From Bilifractor porci (GTDB lineage: Bacteria > Bacillota > Clostridia > Lachnospirales > Lachnospiraceae), in the NCBI RefSeq assembly GCF_009696005.1, contig NZ_VUMV01000001.1, forward strand, positions 62,001 through 126,000: a stretch of DNA of 64,000 nt, written 5' to 3'. The position numbers and the translations under genes were made by a program. Below, piece by piece: positions 48,014 through 57,571 of this stretch. The stretch's first letter is position 1; every line of letters begins with the position of its first letter. The notes under the pieces were generated by a model, which did no database searches, was not told the DNA's origin, and worked only from the letters and a program-made list of their open reading frames with translations.

Positions 48014-49021
48014 TCATCCTGCAATACCTGCAAGAATAAATGCGATTCCTGTAATAATGATAATACCTGTGGGAACCAGAATTTTCAAGAGAGACCTCGT
48101 TCCGTCAGGAAGAAAGGCCGTCCTTCTGGGAGCTTCCGCCTTATTGACAAGGTAACAGCCTGTGTAGATCAGAAGCGGGACAAAAAGACCGTAAATCAGT
48201 ACGCCGATTCCCACCGTCACCGGACTCTGGAAGGCACCGGTCTGGTAGACCTCACCGGAATAATCCTCCGGGACAAGCAGGGATGACAGGCCGGAAAGCA
48301 GCGTAAGCGTGCCGTTGTACAGGAAATGATAAAGCGCCGAATAAACGATATTCCCTGTCCTCAGGACAAGCCAGGCCATCAGGCAGCCGGCCAGCGTCTG
48401 GGCAATCATTCGGTAGGGGTACAGATGGGACAGCCCGAAGATGGCCCCGGAAATCAGAACCACGGCTGTTTCATTCGGAATGCTGTTTTTCAGGCCGCTC
48501 AGAACAACACCCCGGTTCAGTGCCTCCTCGCAGACAGGAGGCAGAATGCTGACCAGGATCAGAAATGCCACAGACTTCCATCCCGTAAGGCTTCCTCCCA
48601 TGGATTCGGAAAACTGTGTCACCTCGTCCGCCGCGAAGAACATAATCAGATAAGAGACGGACAGGCTGAACAGACAGGTTGCCAGGGAAATCACCACAAC
48701 TCCCGCAAATCCGCCCGCCTTCGGGCGCCGGATGGGAAATACCTCACGGAAATCCGCCCGCATCAGGAGCACAAAGACAACGCTGCAGGCAAGCAGATAA
48801 AGCTGCTCCGCCAGCGTCATGCCCAGCTCGTCCATGCCTGTCAGGTAAAGAAGCCAGGGAAGGACAAGGTAGAAAAAGACCATGACGCAGAAAGCAAACA
48901 GGATACTCTGCCATGCCTTCAGCTTTTTCTTTTCCTTTTTTCTCCGGGGCACCACATAGGGTCTTGTAAACTGAATCTGCTCATAGGAGACCGGACCGAA
49001 ATTTTCTGTATTATATCCCAT
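48014..49021 (-). CDS. CPBP-family intramembrane metalloprotease
   Basis: 335 residues with about eight membrane helices. A basic cytoplasmic N-terminus (PRRKKEKKKLK) is followed by the Abi/CAAX-protease motifs EEALNRG, FGLSHL and HFLYN. Relatives process prenylated proteins or act in bacteriocin immunity; the target here is unknown. It overlaps the end of the RNase G gene by 11 nt. Confidence 0.9.
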   Translation of the reverse strand: MGYNTENFGPVSYEQIQFTRPYVVPRRKKEKKKLKAWQSILFAFCVMVFFYLVLPWLLYLTGMDELGMTLAEQLYLLACSVVFVLLMRADFREVFPIRRPKAGGFAGVVVISLATCLFSLSVSYLIMFFAADEVTQFSESMGGSLTGWKSVAFLILVSILPPVCEEALNRGVVLSGLKNSIPNETAVVLISGAIFGLSHLYPYRMIAQTLAGCLMAWLVLRTGNIVYSALYHFLYNGTLTLLSGLSSLLVPEDYSGEVYQTGAFQSPVTVGIGVLIYGLFVPLLIYTGCYLVNKAEAPRRTAFLPDGTRSLLKILVPTGIIIITGIAFILAGIAG

Positions 49022-50213
49022 CCTTTATGTCCTTCTGTCCTTCCGTCAGCAGCCGGAGCTGTTCCGACCAGGAACGAACCCTCTTTTTTCTTGTCATCTC
49101 CATGATATACAGCGGTGTCATGTCTATCACATGAGCCGGAACCGGATCCTCCCGGACGGCGCTTTGCATGGCCTCTGTCAGCTCGTTTCCTGCGCCGGGG
49201 CGGGAATCGTTGATAAAGTCCACAAGAATGGTGCCGGAAAGCTGCCGGAGCCGGATCTGCCGGGCGATTTCGCGGACAGCCTCCAGATTGGTTCTCCGGA
49301 TTGTCTCCTCCCTGGACCGTCTGGCGGTGTCACGGCCGGTATTTACATCAATGGCCACAAAAGCTTCCGTCTCTTCGATCACCAGAAAACTGCCGGATTT
49401 CAGATGGACGGTTCTGCTGCCCAGTTCCTCCAGCAGCGTGGTAAGATTGTAAAGCCGGTAGAGTTCTACCATCGGATCCTCGTACAGCCGGACAGATACC
49501 CCGGTATCCGCCGGCTTCTGCTGCCCGGCCAGCGTGCGCCAGATCTCCGGGTCATCGGTTGTGATCTGCCGCAGACGGGGACCCGCGTACTGCCGGAAAA
49601 GATCCATCCAATCCGCGTCTGCCTGATGCAGACAGGAATACAGAGTGCGTGTCATGCCGAACCGGAGCACGGAGTCCAGCTCCGCCAGCAGGCTTCTGTA
49701 TTCAGCTGTCAGGTCTTCCGGATCCGCTTCCGGGGCGTTGGTGCGGAAAACGATGCCAAACCGGGAGGCGTCCTTGCTGCCGCAGATGTCCGCAGCTGTT
49801 GTTTGCAGCCGTTTTTTATCCTCCGAGGACAATTTTTTCGAGTAATAAATGCCGGGGCGGTCTGTTCCGAGAACCAGCCACCGCCCTGTCAGCGTCAGAT
49901 TCTGTGTCAGCCGGGGAAGCTTCTGCTTTATGGCTTCTTTTTCCACCTGAACCAGAATCAGATCGCCCTCCTTTGCCGGGCTGTTTTCCGGAAGAGGAAG
50001 AAATCCGGTACGCTCTTCCTGAAAACGGACAAAAGCCGCGCCGATGTTCTTTTTCCTGTTTTCTATCCTGCCTACGTAAATATTTCCCAGGATGGGAATT
50101 CTGTCTGTCGGAGTGATCCGGATCTCAGCCGGCTTCTGTTCCTTCAGATACAGGCTGACAAGGGTCTGCCTGTTCCGGACAGGCATGCGTGCAAATACAA
50201 GCGAATCAGACAA
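49011..50213 (-). CDS. rng: RNase G/E-family endoribonuclease
   Basis: About 400 residues. S1-like region (PILGNIYVGRIENRKKNIGAAFVRF) with insertion, then the RNase H/DNase I-like catalytic core with metal ligands in FVAIDVNTGRD and ILVDFINDSRP. It lacks the RNase E scaffold tail. It overlaps the upstream gene by 8 nt if it begins at TTG 50213 (site GGGGGA); ATG 50186 is the alternative. Family members process rRNA and mRNA. Confidence 0.9.
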   Translation of the reverse strand: MSDSLVFARMPVRNRQTLVSLYLKEQKPAEIRITPTDRIPILGNIYVGRIENRKKNIGAAFVRFQEERTGFLPLPENSPAKEGDLILVQVEKEAIKQKLPRLTQNLTLTGRWLVLGTDRPGIYYSKKLSSEDKKRLQTTAADICGSKDASRFGIVFRTNAPEADPEDLTAEYRSLLAELDSVLRFGMTRTLYSCLHQADADWMDLFRQYAGPRLRQITTDDPEIWRTLAGQQKPADTGVSVRLYEDPMVELYRLYNLTTLLEELGSRTVHLKSGSFLVIEETEAFVAIDVNTGRDTARRSREETIRRTNLEAVREIARQIRLRQLSGTILVDFINDSRPGAGNELTEAMQSAVREDPVPAHVIDMTPLYIMEMTRKKRVRSWSEQLRLLTEGQKDIKDGI

Positions 50214-50919
50214 TCTCTTCCCCCAGTTCTTCCAGCGGCACCAGACGGACTTCCCCATCGGTTCCCCTGTCGGCGTAAAGCTCATTCCGGTGAATCCGGA
50301 AGCTGTATTCCGGAAGCTCAAAGGAACCGTAGGAAGCAAGCGCCTCCATAACCAGTTCGGGTTTCAGGTTGTGGACACTTCCGGAGGAGAGAAGCATTTC
50401 CAGAGAAGCGTCCTGCGCAGCCAGGGAAAAGATCCACGGACGAATATCTGTCAGTTCCTCTTTTCTCTTAGTTTTCCGCATAACGGTAATTTCCCTCTGC
50501 GAGAGAAAGTCCTCCGTCAGACCACCCAGGTTTTCCGGAACAGATATCCGGTCTGGATCCAGGAAGACCGTGTAGGAAGCGGCCGCGGCCAGCGTCATGC
50601 ATTTGTTCGCCTTGTCGGCGGGAACCTGCTTCGCGCTCAGGACAAGCATTCCATCCACCATCTGTTCATTCATCCGCCTCACCAGTTCTTCCGAGGAAAC
50701 CGGTTCCTGCAGGTCCACATCGAAATATTCCCCGGAGCTGGTCTTGCCGACTCCCAGGGGAGAAGCAAAGGACATCTGCATATGCGGGCTGAAGCCCTCG
50801 GAAAGTACAACCGGGATATCCGCACGGCGCAGAACCTTCTGGAAATACCGCATCACATCCAGATGGCCGATGAATTTCATACAGCCTGTTTTTTCAAATT
50901 TAATACGAACTCTTACCAT
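50206..50919 (-). CDS. TIGR03936-type radical-SAM-linked protein (DUF2344)
   Basis: 237 residues starting VRVRIKFEKTGCMKFIGHLDVMRYFQ, with EGFSPHMQMSFASPLGVG and YFDVDL. This family almost always follows the large radical SAM gene encoded 3 nt upstream, as here, and precedes rng. The function is unknown; a role in tRNA/rRNA modification has been suggested by context. Confidence 0.92.
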   Translation of the reverse strand: MVRVRIKFEKTGCMKFIGHLDVMRYFQKVLRRADIPVVLSEGFSPHMQMSFASPLGVGKTSSGEYFDVDLQEPVSSEELVRRMNEQMVDGMLVLSAKQVPADKANKCMTLAAAASYTVFLDPDRISVPENLGGLTEDFLSQREITVMRKTKRKEELTDIRPWIFSLAAQDASLEMLLSSGSVHNLKPELVMEALASYGSFELPEYSFRIHRNELYADRGTDGEVRLVPLEELGEEIV

Positions 50920-50922
50920 GAT

Positions 50923-52827
50923 TTAACCGCCTGAAACCGATGACTGACTGTTTTTGCGCCCGGACAGCTTTTCCTCCAGGCACACACCTCCCTGAAACTG
51001 TGTGCACCCGCAGCCGCTGCACTGCTGTCTGCAGTTTGGCGTTACGATTCCTTTTTTTGCCCTCTCCCACTCGCGCTCCAGGAATTTTCTGGAAACACCG
51101 GTATCAATAAAATCCCAGGGAAGAAGCTCTTCCGTGCTGCGCTCCCTTGCCGTATAGAAGTAAGGATCCAGTCCGCAGTAGCGGAAGGCCTCTTCCCAGG
51201 CATCCGCCCTGTAGTGCTCGGTCCACGCGTCAAACAGGGCGCCGTTCCTGTATGCCTGAAGGATGACGCCGGATATCCTGCGGTCTCCCCTGGCAAGAAC
51301 GCCCTCCAGAACGGATACGCCCGCGTCGTGATAGGTGTACCGGATACTTTTCTGGTTCAGCATGCCCCGAACCGTGTCTTTGACCAGATGCGCCTTGTCC
51401 AGAAACTCCTGCTCCCGGTTCATGGAGGCCCACTGGAACGGGGTGAAGGGTTTCGGGACAAAGAAAGAAGTGCTGGCCGTAATGGCCACTCTTCCGTTTC
51501 TTTCCTCCTTCGGAATATCGTAATAATCTTCCGCCAGGGTCTCGCAGAGCTGCGCGATTCCGCGGATGTCCTCTTCTGTCTCACCGGGAAGACCCAGCAT
51601 AAAATAGAGCTTGACCTTATTCCATCCGCCCCGGAATGCCTGTCCGGCCCCCTTGCGGATGTCCTCTTCGGTAAGCCCTTTGTTGATCACATCACGCATC
51701 CGCTGCGTCCCGGCTTCCGGCGCAAACGTAAGACTGCTTTTTTTGACATCCTGCACCTTGGACATGACAGAAAGAGAAAAGGAATCAATCCGGAGCGACG
51801 GCAGCGATATGTTGATTCCGCGCGGCTTGCAGATGTCGATCAAATAGGTCAGGAGCTCATCAAGCTCCAGATAATCACTGCTGGAAAGGGAAGTAAGGGA
51901 AATTTCCTCGTACCCGGTATTGGCAAGCATGCGCGCTGCCAGCTTCTTCAGCCGTTCCACTCTTTTTTCGCGGAGCGGACGGTAGACCATCCCCGCCTGG
52001 CAGAACCGGCACCCGCGGATGCAGCCTCTCTGGATTTCCATGACGACACGGTCCTGTGTAGCCTTGATAAAGGGTACCACCGGTTTTTCCGGATAAGGAA
52101 TTCCGTCAAAATCCATGACAATCTGTTTTTTCACCTTTGTCGGCACATTCTCAGCGGCCGGGACAAAGGACGCCAGGGTGCCGTCCTCCTGATAGGATAC
52201 CCGGTAGAGAGAGGGGACATAAATGCCCGGAACGGCGGCTGCCTGCCGGAGAAAATCTGCCCGGCCGCGGCCGCTCTTTTTCCAGCTCCGGTACAGGTCC
52301 AGCAGCCGGGGATAAACCGTCTCCCCCTCCCCGATGTAAAAAAGGTCAAAGAAATCCGCAATCGGCTCCGGATTATAGGTGCAGGGGCCTCCCCCGATTA
52401 CAATAGGGTCGTCCCGGTCCCTGTCAGATGCCAGAAGAGCAATGCCGCTCAGATCCAGAATCTGAAGAATATTGGTATAGCACATCTCATACTGAAGGGT
52501 GATCCCCAGAAAATCCGCTTTTTTTACCGGCTCCTGCGATTCCAGCAGAAACAGGGGAATGTGCCGCTCCCTCATGATTTTATCCAGATCCGGCCAGGGG
52601 GAATAAACCCTCTCGCACCACACATCCGGCATCCGGTTGAACATATCATAGAGAATCTGGATTCCCAGATGGGACATGCCGATCTCGTAGACATCCGGAA
52701 AGCACATGGCAAAACGGATATCCACAGAAGACGGATCTTTCATCACGGAATTCCATTCGTTGCCGATGTATCGCTCCGGCTTATCCAGTTGAAGGAGGAT
52801 CTCATCCTCCAGTGCCAATTTACGCAT
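50923..52827 (-). CDS. TIGR03960-type B12-binding-domain radical SAM protein
   Basis: 634 residues. The N-terminal B12-binding-like region contains FPDVYEIGMSHLG and GGPCTYNPEPIADFFD. The radical SAM core has CIRGCRFCQAG for the 4Fe-4S cluster. A Cys-rich C-terminus (CRQQCSGCGCTQF) may hold a further metal site. The substrate is unknown. It pairs with the DUF2344 gene, first gene of this minus-strand set. Confidence 0.92.
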   Translation of the reverse strand: MRKLALEDEILLQLDKPERYIGNEWNSVMKDPSSVDIRFAMCFPDVYEIGMSHLGIQILYDMFNRMPDVWCERVYSPWPDLDKIMRERHIPLFLLESQEPVKKADFLGITLQYEMCYTNILQILDLSGIALLASDRDRDDPIVIGGGPCTYNPEPIADFFDLFYIGEGETVYPRLLDLYRSWKKSGRGRADFLRQAAAVPGIYVPSLYRVSYQEDGTLASFVPAAENVPTKVKKQIVMDFDGIPYPEKPVVPFIKATQDRVVMEIQRGCIRGCRFCQAGMVYRPLREKRVERLKKLAARMLANTGYEEISLTSLSSSDYLELDELLTYLIDICKPRGINISLPSLRIDSFSLSVMSKVQDVKKSSLTFAPEAGTQRMRDVINKGLTEEDIRKGAGQAFRGGWNKVKLYFMLGLPGETEEDIRGIAQLCETLAEDYYDIPKEERNGRVAITASTSFFVPKPFTPFQWASMNREQEFLDKAHLVKDTVRGMLNQKSIRYTYHDAGVSVLEGVLARGDRRISGVILQAYRNGALFDAWTEHYRADAWEEAFRYCGLDPYFYTARERSTEELLPWDFIDTGVSRKFLEREWERAKKGIVTPNCRQQCSGCGCTQFQGGVCLEEKLSGRKNSQSSVSGG

Positions 52828-52969
52828 TCTGTTTTACACCTGTATTCTTTGCTTCTGCCGCGGGTGACCTTCTTTGCCTCTGGACGAACCGCCCGCGGAA
52901 TGTTAGACTTTGCTACGAAGCTTTATTCTAACACAGATCAGCCAAGAGATTCAATGAGGAGGTATCTCC

Positions 52970-53248
52970 ATGAAATTTTATTACCCGGTCATTGTCCGCA
53001 GACTTTCCGACGGATCCTATTCCGCGCATTTTCCGGATCTGAAAATGTGCGAGGCATCCGGCGATACCATGGAGGATGTTCTGGAGAACGCCACAGAGGC
53101 GGCCTGGAACTGGATTAACCTGGAGCTTCAGGAAGAGGAGCCGGATCTTCCTCCCGCCACCGACCCGGTGGATATGAAGCTCGAAAGCAATGAAGAGGTC
53201 CGGGAAATCCTGGTTAATTACCGCATGACCGAGGGATGGGAGGAATAG
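52970..53248 (+). CDS. HicB-like domain protein, no HicA partner
   Basis: 92 residues: a HicB-type partial RNase-H-like fold with YYPVIVRRLSDGSYSAHFPDLKMCEASGDT, then a helix. Antitoxins of this class usually pair with a HicA toxin; none is found within 140 nt on either side and no DNA-binding tail is seen. AGGAGGTAT precedes ATG 52970. It converges on cbiC with a 4-nt gap. Confidence 0.82.
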   Translation: MKFYYPVIVRRLSDGSYSAHFPDLKMCEASGDTMEDVLENATEAAWNWINLELQEEEPDLPPATDPVDMKLESNEEVREILVNYRMTEGWEE

Positions 53249-53252
53249 TTCT

Positions 53253-53900
53253 TCAGTCCCTTCGGGAACTGATCTGGTACAGCAGCGCGTTGCAGATACA
53301 TGCCGCGATGTTGCTTCCGCCCTTCCTGCCCCTGGCGACAATCTGCGGGACATCCGTCTGCATGATCAGCTCCTTGGACTGCACGACATTTACAAATCCC
53401 ACAGGGGCGCCGATAATCAGCTCCGGCCGGAGCGTCCCGTCCTGTATCAGCTCGTAGAGCCGGATCAGGGCGGTCGGCGCGTTTCCGATGGCAAAAATCA
53501 GTTTTCTGTCCAGCTTCGCTGCCTTCTCCATGGAGACAGCCGCCCTGGTAATGCCCCGTTCCCGAGCTTCCTCCGCGACATCTTCATCCGAAATAAAGCA
53601 GAAGGCTTCTCCGCCCAGGCGGTTCAGCGTCCGCTTATTGATGCCTGACCAGGCCATTTTCGTATCGGTCACGATGCAGGCGCCGTCCCGGAGAGCCTGC
53701 TCTGCTTTCTCCACCGCGCCGTCGGAAAACCAGAGGTTGTCCGCGTAATCAAAATCCGCGCTGGTGTGAATGCATCTTTTTACAATCAGCTCTGTTCCGG
53801 GGACAAGGCTTTTGTTCTTTTCCCCAAGCTCTTCCGTGATAATCTCAAAGCTTCTTTTTTCAATATCCATCGGCCTGATATTTTCCAGTTCTATTTTCAA
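53253..53900 (-). CDS. cbiC: CbiC/CobH, cobalt-precorrin-8 methylmutase
   Basis: 215 residues. Moves the C11 methyl to C12, forming cobyrinate. Motifs: IHTSADFDYA with the catalytic His, TDTKMAWSGI, and APVGFVNVVQSKE. The start is TTG 53900 with CAGGAGGG upstream, 1 nt after the cbiP stop. Last gene of the cobalamin operon. Confidence 0.95.
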   Translation of the reverse strand: MKIELENIRPMDIEKRSFEIITEELGEKNKSLVPGTELIVKRCIHTSADFDYADNLWFSDGAVEKAEQALRDGACIVTDTKMAWSGINKRTLNRLGGEAFCFISDEDVAEEARERGITRAAVSMEKAAKLDRKLIFAIGNAPTALIRLYELIQDGTLRPELIIGAPVGFVNVVQSKELIMQTDVPQIVARGRKGGSNIAACICNALLYQISSRRD

Positions 53901-53901
53901 T

Positions 53902-55419
53902 TCAGATTCCCTCCTGAAGAATGTTGTAAATTTTCGGCAGATCCAGATTTTTCCGGAGTTCCGCGGCAAGTATGTCATACTGGGTTTCCTTGAAGGTCTG
54001 GTAGTCCACCCCCGTCATGCCGGAAGTGTCAATTCCCTTCTTTTTCCCGATCCCCTGGATGATCCGGTCCGCCACCTGCTCCTTATCAAAAATGCCGTGC
54101 ACATAGGAACCGTAGACGTTCTTCGACTGGGCTCCGTCCGCCTTCCACGCCCCGTCCGGGGAATTGGTGTCGGTGATCTGCGTAAGCGACGCCGCGTTGT
54201 CCTTCCGGGTGCTGACGCCCATATGAATTTCATAGCCCTCCAGTTCCACGCCGTCCAGTCCGGAAAGCACTCCCTGTACACCGTGGAACCGGCCGTCTAC
54301 CCTGGTCCGGGTCTTTTCCCCGGCGAATACCGTGTTCATGGGAAGAAGTCCCATGCCCCGGATGGTTCCGCCAGCCTCCACGCCGAGAGGATCGGACAGC
54401 GTCTCTCCAAGCATCTGGAATCCTCCGCATATGCCGAAGATGACGGTTCCTTCCGCCGCTTCCTTCAGGATGGCGGCCTCCAGGCCGTTCTGTCTCATCC
54501 AGAGCAGATCTTCCATGGTGTTTTTGGTGCCGGGGAGAAGAATCATATCCGGATGCTTCAGGTCGTGAACATGCTCTACATAGCGCAGAGACACACCCGG
54601 CATCTTCTCAAACGGGTTGAAGTCGGTGAAATTGGAAATTCTGGGAATACGGATCACGGCCAGATCAATCAGTCCCGCGGTTTCCTTCCGCTCGAAGCGC
54701 TCGGTCAGGCTGTCCTCGTCCTCCACCTCAATATACAGGTACGGCGCGCAGCCCACGACAGGGATGCCCGTCAGTTTTTCCAGCATGGTGATGCCGGGAT
54801 CTAGAATGGTCTTGTCTCCGCGGAACTTATTGATCACAAGCCCCTTCACCATGGCGCGCTCGTCCGGCTCCAGTAGCTCTGTGGTTCCCAGAAGCTGTGC
54901 GAACACGCCGCCCCGGTCAATATCGCCGACCAGCAGGACCGGAGCCTTTGCCAGCTTTGCCATTCCCATGTTGACAAAGCAGTCCGCGTCCTTCAGGTTG
55001 ATCTCCGCGGGGCTGCCGGCTCCCTCAATAACAATAATATCATTCTCCGACGCCAGAGAGTCATAGGCCTTTTTTACATCCGGGATCAGTTTCTTCTTAT
55101 AGGCAAAATATTCGCGGGCGCTCATGTTCCCCAGAACCTCTCCGTTCACAATGACCTGGGAGCCCGTGTCGTTGGTCGGCTTCAGAAGGATGGGGTTCAT
55201 GCGGACCGAGGGAGCTATCCCGGCGCACTCCGCCTGCATGACCTGAGCCCTGCCCATCTCCAGCCCTTCTCTTGTAATAAAAGAATTCAGTGCCATGTTC
55301 TGCGCCTTAAAAGGAGCCACCCGATAGCCGTCCTGATGGAAGATTCTGCAGAGCCCCGCCGCCAGCAGGCTTTTGCCAGCATTGGACATGGTTCCCTGTA
55401 TCATAATCGCCTTTGCCAT
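53902..55419 (-). CDS. cbiP: CbiP/CobQ, adenosylcobyric acid synthase
   Basis: 505 residues. Amidates b, d, e and g side chains with glutamine and ATP. The N-terminal dethiobiotin-synthetase-like domain has [15 protein letters not shown] and [12 protein letters not shown]. The C-terminal glutaminase-like domain has the Cys nucleophile in [10 protein letters not shown] and a distal His in [15 protein letters not shown] precedes ATG 55419. Confidence 0.97.
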   Translation of the reverse strand: MAKAIMIQGTMSNAGKSLLAAGLCRIFHQDGYRVAPFKAQNMALNSFITREGLEMGRAQVMQAECAGIAPSVRMNPILLKPTNDTGSQVIVNGEVLGNMSAREYFAYKKKLIPDVKKAYDSLASENDIIVIEGAGSPAEINLKDADCFVNMGMAKLAKAPVLLVGDIDRGGVFAQLLGTTELLEPDERAMVKGLVINKFRGDKTILDPGITMLEKLTGIPVVGCAPYLYIEVEDEDSLTERFERKETAGLIDLAVIRIPRISNFTDFNPFEKMPGVSLRYVEHVHDLKHPDMILLPGTKNTMEDLLWMRQNGLEAAILKEAAEGTVIFGICGGFQMLGETLSDPLGVEAGGTIRGMGLLPMNTVFAGEKTRTRVDGRFHGVQGVLSGLDGVELEGYEIHMGVSTRKDNAASLTQITDTNSPDGAWKADGAQSKNVYGSYVHGIFDKEQVADRIIQGIGKKKGIDTSGMTGVDYQTFKETQYDILAAELRKNLDLPKIYNILQEGI

Positions 55420-55498
55420 AATTTGTTCCTCGATTCACTATGTTTTCTCTTATTTTCCGAATGACCTGACAGGGGGTATGAAACGTGCGCTCTGCCGC

Positions 55499-56551
55499 CT
55501 ACTGCCGGCTGCGCGCGGCTTCCGACAGGACCTCTAGCAGCTTTTCGTTTTCCGGATGCGTCCGGACGGCGACCCGGAAATATCCCTCCGCGAGGCCGTG
55601 ATAGTTGGAGCAGCTGCGTATCAGAACGTTTCTCTCCAGGGCGCGCTCCTTAAGGTCCTCGGGTCCCTTGAAGAAAATGTAATTGGCCTCGGAATCAAAG
55701 ACACGGAATCCGGCTTTTTTCAGCCCTTCCTTCAGGAAATTTCTTTCCTCCCTGACAAGCTTCCTGCTCCACCGCACGTATTCCTCCTCGTCCAGAGCGG
55801 CCGCGCCGGCCGCCTGGGCCGGGACGGACACATTCCACGGCTGCACAACACGGTGCATCCTGTCCAGGATCTTTTCGTTTGCGCAGATCCCGTAGCCCAG
55901 GCGGAGACCCGGCATGGCGTATCTCTTGGTAAAGGCTTTCAGGATAAAAAGGTTGGGATAGTCCGGAAGCTCTTTTTTTCTGGAAAATTTTTCCGGCTCG
56001 TCCAGAAAATCCTGAAAGCACTCATCCAGAAGAACATAGGTCCTGTTTTCCCTGCACCGTTCCAGAATTTCTGTCAGGAGGGCCGGATCGATGGTGATTC
56101 CGGTGGGGTTGTTCGGGTTGCACAGACAGACAAGATCCAGATCCGGGGTGAGGGCGTCCAGATATTCCTCCGTCAGACGGAAATCCTGCCCTTCTGTCAT
56201 CTCGTACCACTGAATCCTGCAGTTGACGGATTCTACGGCCTGCGCGTATTCCGCAAAGGTCGGGGCCGCAATCAGAGCTTTTTCCGGCTCATTGGCCAGG
56301 ACAAAGGAAAAAATAAGCTCTGCGGCGCCATTTCCACAGATCAGCCATTCCTCCGGCACCTGTTCATACTGCGCCAGCCTGTGAATCAGTTTTTCTTCCA
56401 GCACGTCCGGATAGCGGGAAATATTCTGCATGCTCCTGGCCGCCGCCTCCATGACACTGTCCGGCGTCCCCAGGGGATTCGTATTTGTGGAAAAATCCAA
56501 TACATTCGGATGGCGGTATACATCCCCGCCATGTACCAGTTTTATACTCAT
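55499..56551 (-). CDS. cobD: CobD-type L-threonine-O-3-phosphate decarboxylase
   Basis: 350-residue PLP fold-type I enzyme related to HisC. HGGDVYRHPNVLDFSTNTNPLG is the CobD signature. Other motifs are NPNNPTG, LDECFQDF and the PLP lysine in KAFTKRYAMPGLRLGYG. It makes (R)-1-amino-2-propanol phosphate for the nucleotide loop. HisC is less likely given the operon. AAAGGGTG precedes ATG 56551. Confidence 0.92.
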   Translation of the reverse strand: MSIKLVHGGDVYRHPNVLDFSTNTNPLGTPDSVMEAAARSMQNISRYPDVLEEKLIHRLAQYEQVPEEWLICGNGAAELIFSFVLANEPEKALIAAPTFAEYAQAVESVNCRIQWYEMTEGQDFRLTEEYLDALTPDLDLVCLCNPNNPTGITIDPALLTEILERCRENRTYVLLDECFQDFLDEPEKFSRKKELPDYPNLFILKAFTKRYAMPGLRLGYGICANEKILDRMHRVVQPWNVSVPAQAAGAAALDEEEYVRWSRKLVREERNFLKEGLKKAGFRVFDSEANYIFFKGPEDLKERALERNVLIRSCSNYHGLAEGYFRVAVRTHPENEKLLEVLSEAARSRQ

Positions 56552-56575
56552 AACAGCACCCTTTCTGCAAAAAAG

Positions 56576-57571
56576 TTACAAGGCAGTCCTCAGGATCAGA
56601 AGAAGCAGCAGCCGGACGGCGGCACCCAGAATAAGGGCAAGGACTGCCGCAGCAAGAACCAGGCAGTTAGCCCGCGGAATATCCTCCGCCCCGACCGGCC
56701 GGATCGGATCGCCAAGGGTCTGCTTATGGTGCAGCTCCCCGAAATACCAGGCATCACCCGCCAGCTGGATGTCCAGCGCCCCTGCCATGGCAGCCTCTGT
56801 ATGGGCGGAATTGGGACTGTCGTGCTTCTTTCGGTCTCTCTTGAAGATCTTCCAGGCATTTGCGGCATCCTCGTGCATGAGCCGGGCGGCAGGCACAAAA
56901 AGCAGCCCGGAGATCCTGGCCGGAAGGAAATTCACCACGTCGTCCATGCGGGCGGCAAAGGTGCCGAAATACCGGTATCTGGAATTTTTATAGCCGATCA
57001 TAGAGTCCATGGTGTTAATGGACTTATAAAAGAATCCCCCGACAGCACCTCCGACCAGCATGCACAGCAGAGGGGCGATCACCCCGTCCGAAGCGTTTTC
57101 CGCGACGGTTTCCACCGCTGCCCGGATAACTCCGGCCAGGTCCAGCTTGTCCACATCTCTTCCCACAATCATAGAGACCGCCCTCCTGGCGGCAGGGAGA
57201 TCCTTCTTTTTTGCCTGTGCGTAAACCTTCATACTCTCATCCCGGAGGGCACGCGTGGCAATCAGCTGATAGCACCAGAAGGTTTCCACGGCAAAGCCTG
57301 CCCAGAAATTCAGCCGGTAGAGCAGCTGGAGAATCAGCCACGGAACAAGCATACTGATGAAAATAACACAGACCGCGGTCTGGATTCCGGCTGTCTGCTC
57401 TCCCTTTTTGTCCTCCCTGTTCAGTTTACGGAATGCCTTTTCCAGTGTCTCAATCAGCCTGCCGATCAGCCGGACCGGGTGGTACAGCCACCTGGGATCT
57501 CCCAGTAGGAGGTCCAGGAAAAAACCGATGACAACAGCCGGAACAATTCTGTCAAATTGGAATAGGATCAT
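56576..57571 (-). CDS. cbiB: CbiB, adenosylcobinamide-phosphate synthase
   Basis: 331 residues with several membrane helices. Attaches aminopropanol phosphate to cobyric acid. Motifs: FFLDLLLGDPRWLYHPVRLIG, ENASDGVIAPL and KSINTMDSMIGYKN. GGGGAGAAG precedes ATG 57571, which overlaps the cbiA stop by 4 nt. Bacterial CobD of Pseudomonas nomenclature is the same enzyme. Confidence 0.96.
   Translation of the reverse strand: MILFQFDRIVPAVVIGFFLDLLLGDPRWLYHPVRLIGRLIETLEKAFRKLNREDKKGEQTAGIQTAVCVIFISMLVPWLILQLLYRLNFWAGFAVETFWCYQLIATRALRDESMKVYAQAKKKDLPAARRAVSMIVGRDVDKLDLAGVIRAAVETVAENASDGVIAPLLCMLVGGAVGGFFYKSINTMDSMIGYKNSRYRYFGTFAARMDDVVNFLPARISGLLFVPAARLMHEDAANAWKIFKRDRKKHDSPNSAHTEAAMAGALDIQLAGDAWYFGELHHKQTLGDPIRPVGAEDIPRANCLVLAAAVLALILGAAVRLLLLLILRTAL

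Noticed and set aside
51214-53118. 634-codon plus-strand frame opposite the TIGR03960 gene
   Set aside because: Mirror frame of a gene with a clear radical SAM motif; no start signal.
55556-57508. 650-codon plus-strand frame opposite cobD and cbiB
   Set aside because: Spans two real minus-strand genes and their gap; no recognisable domain.
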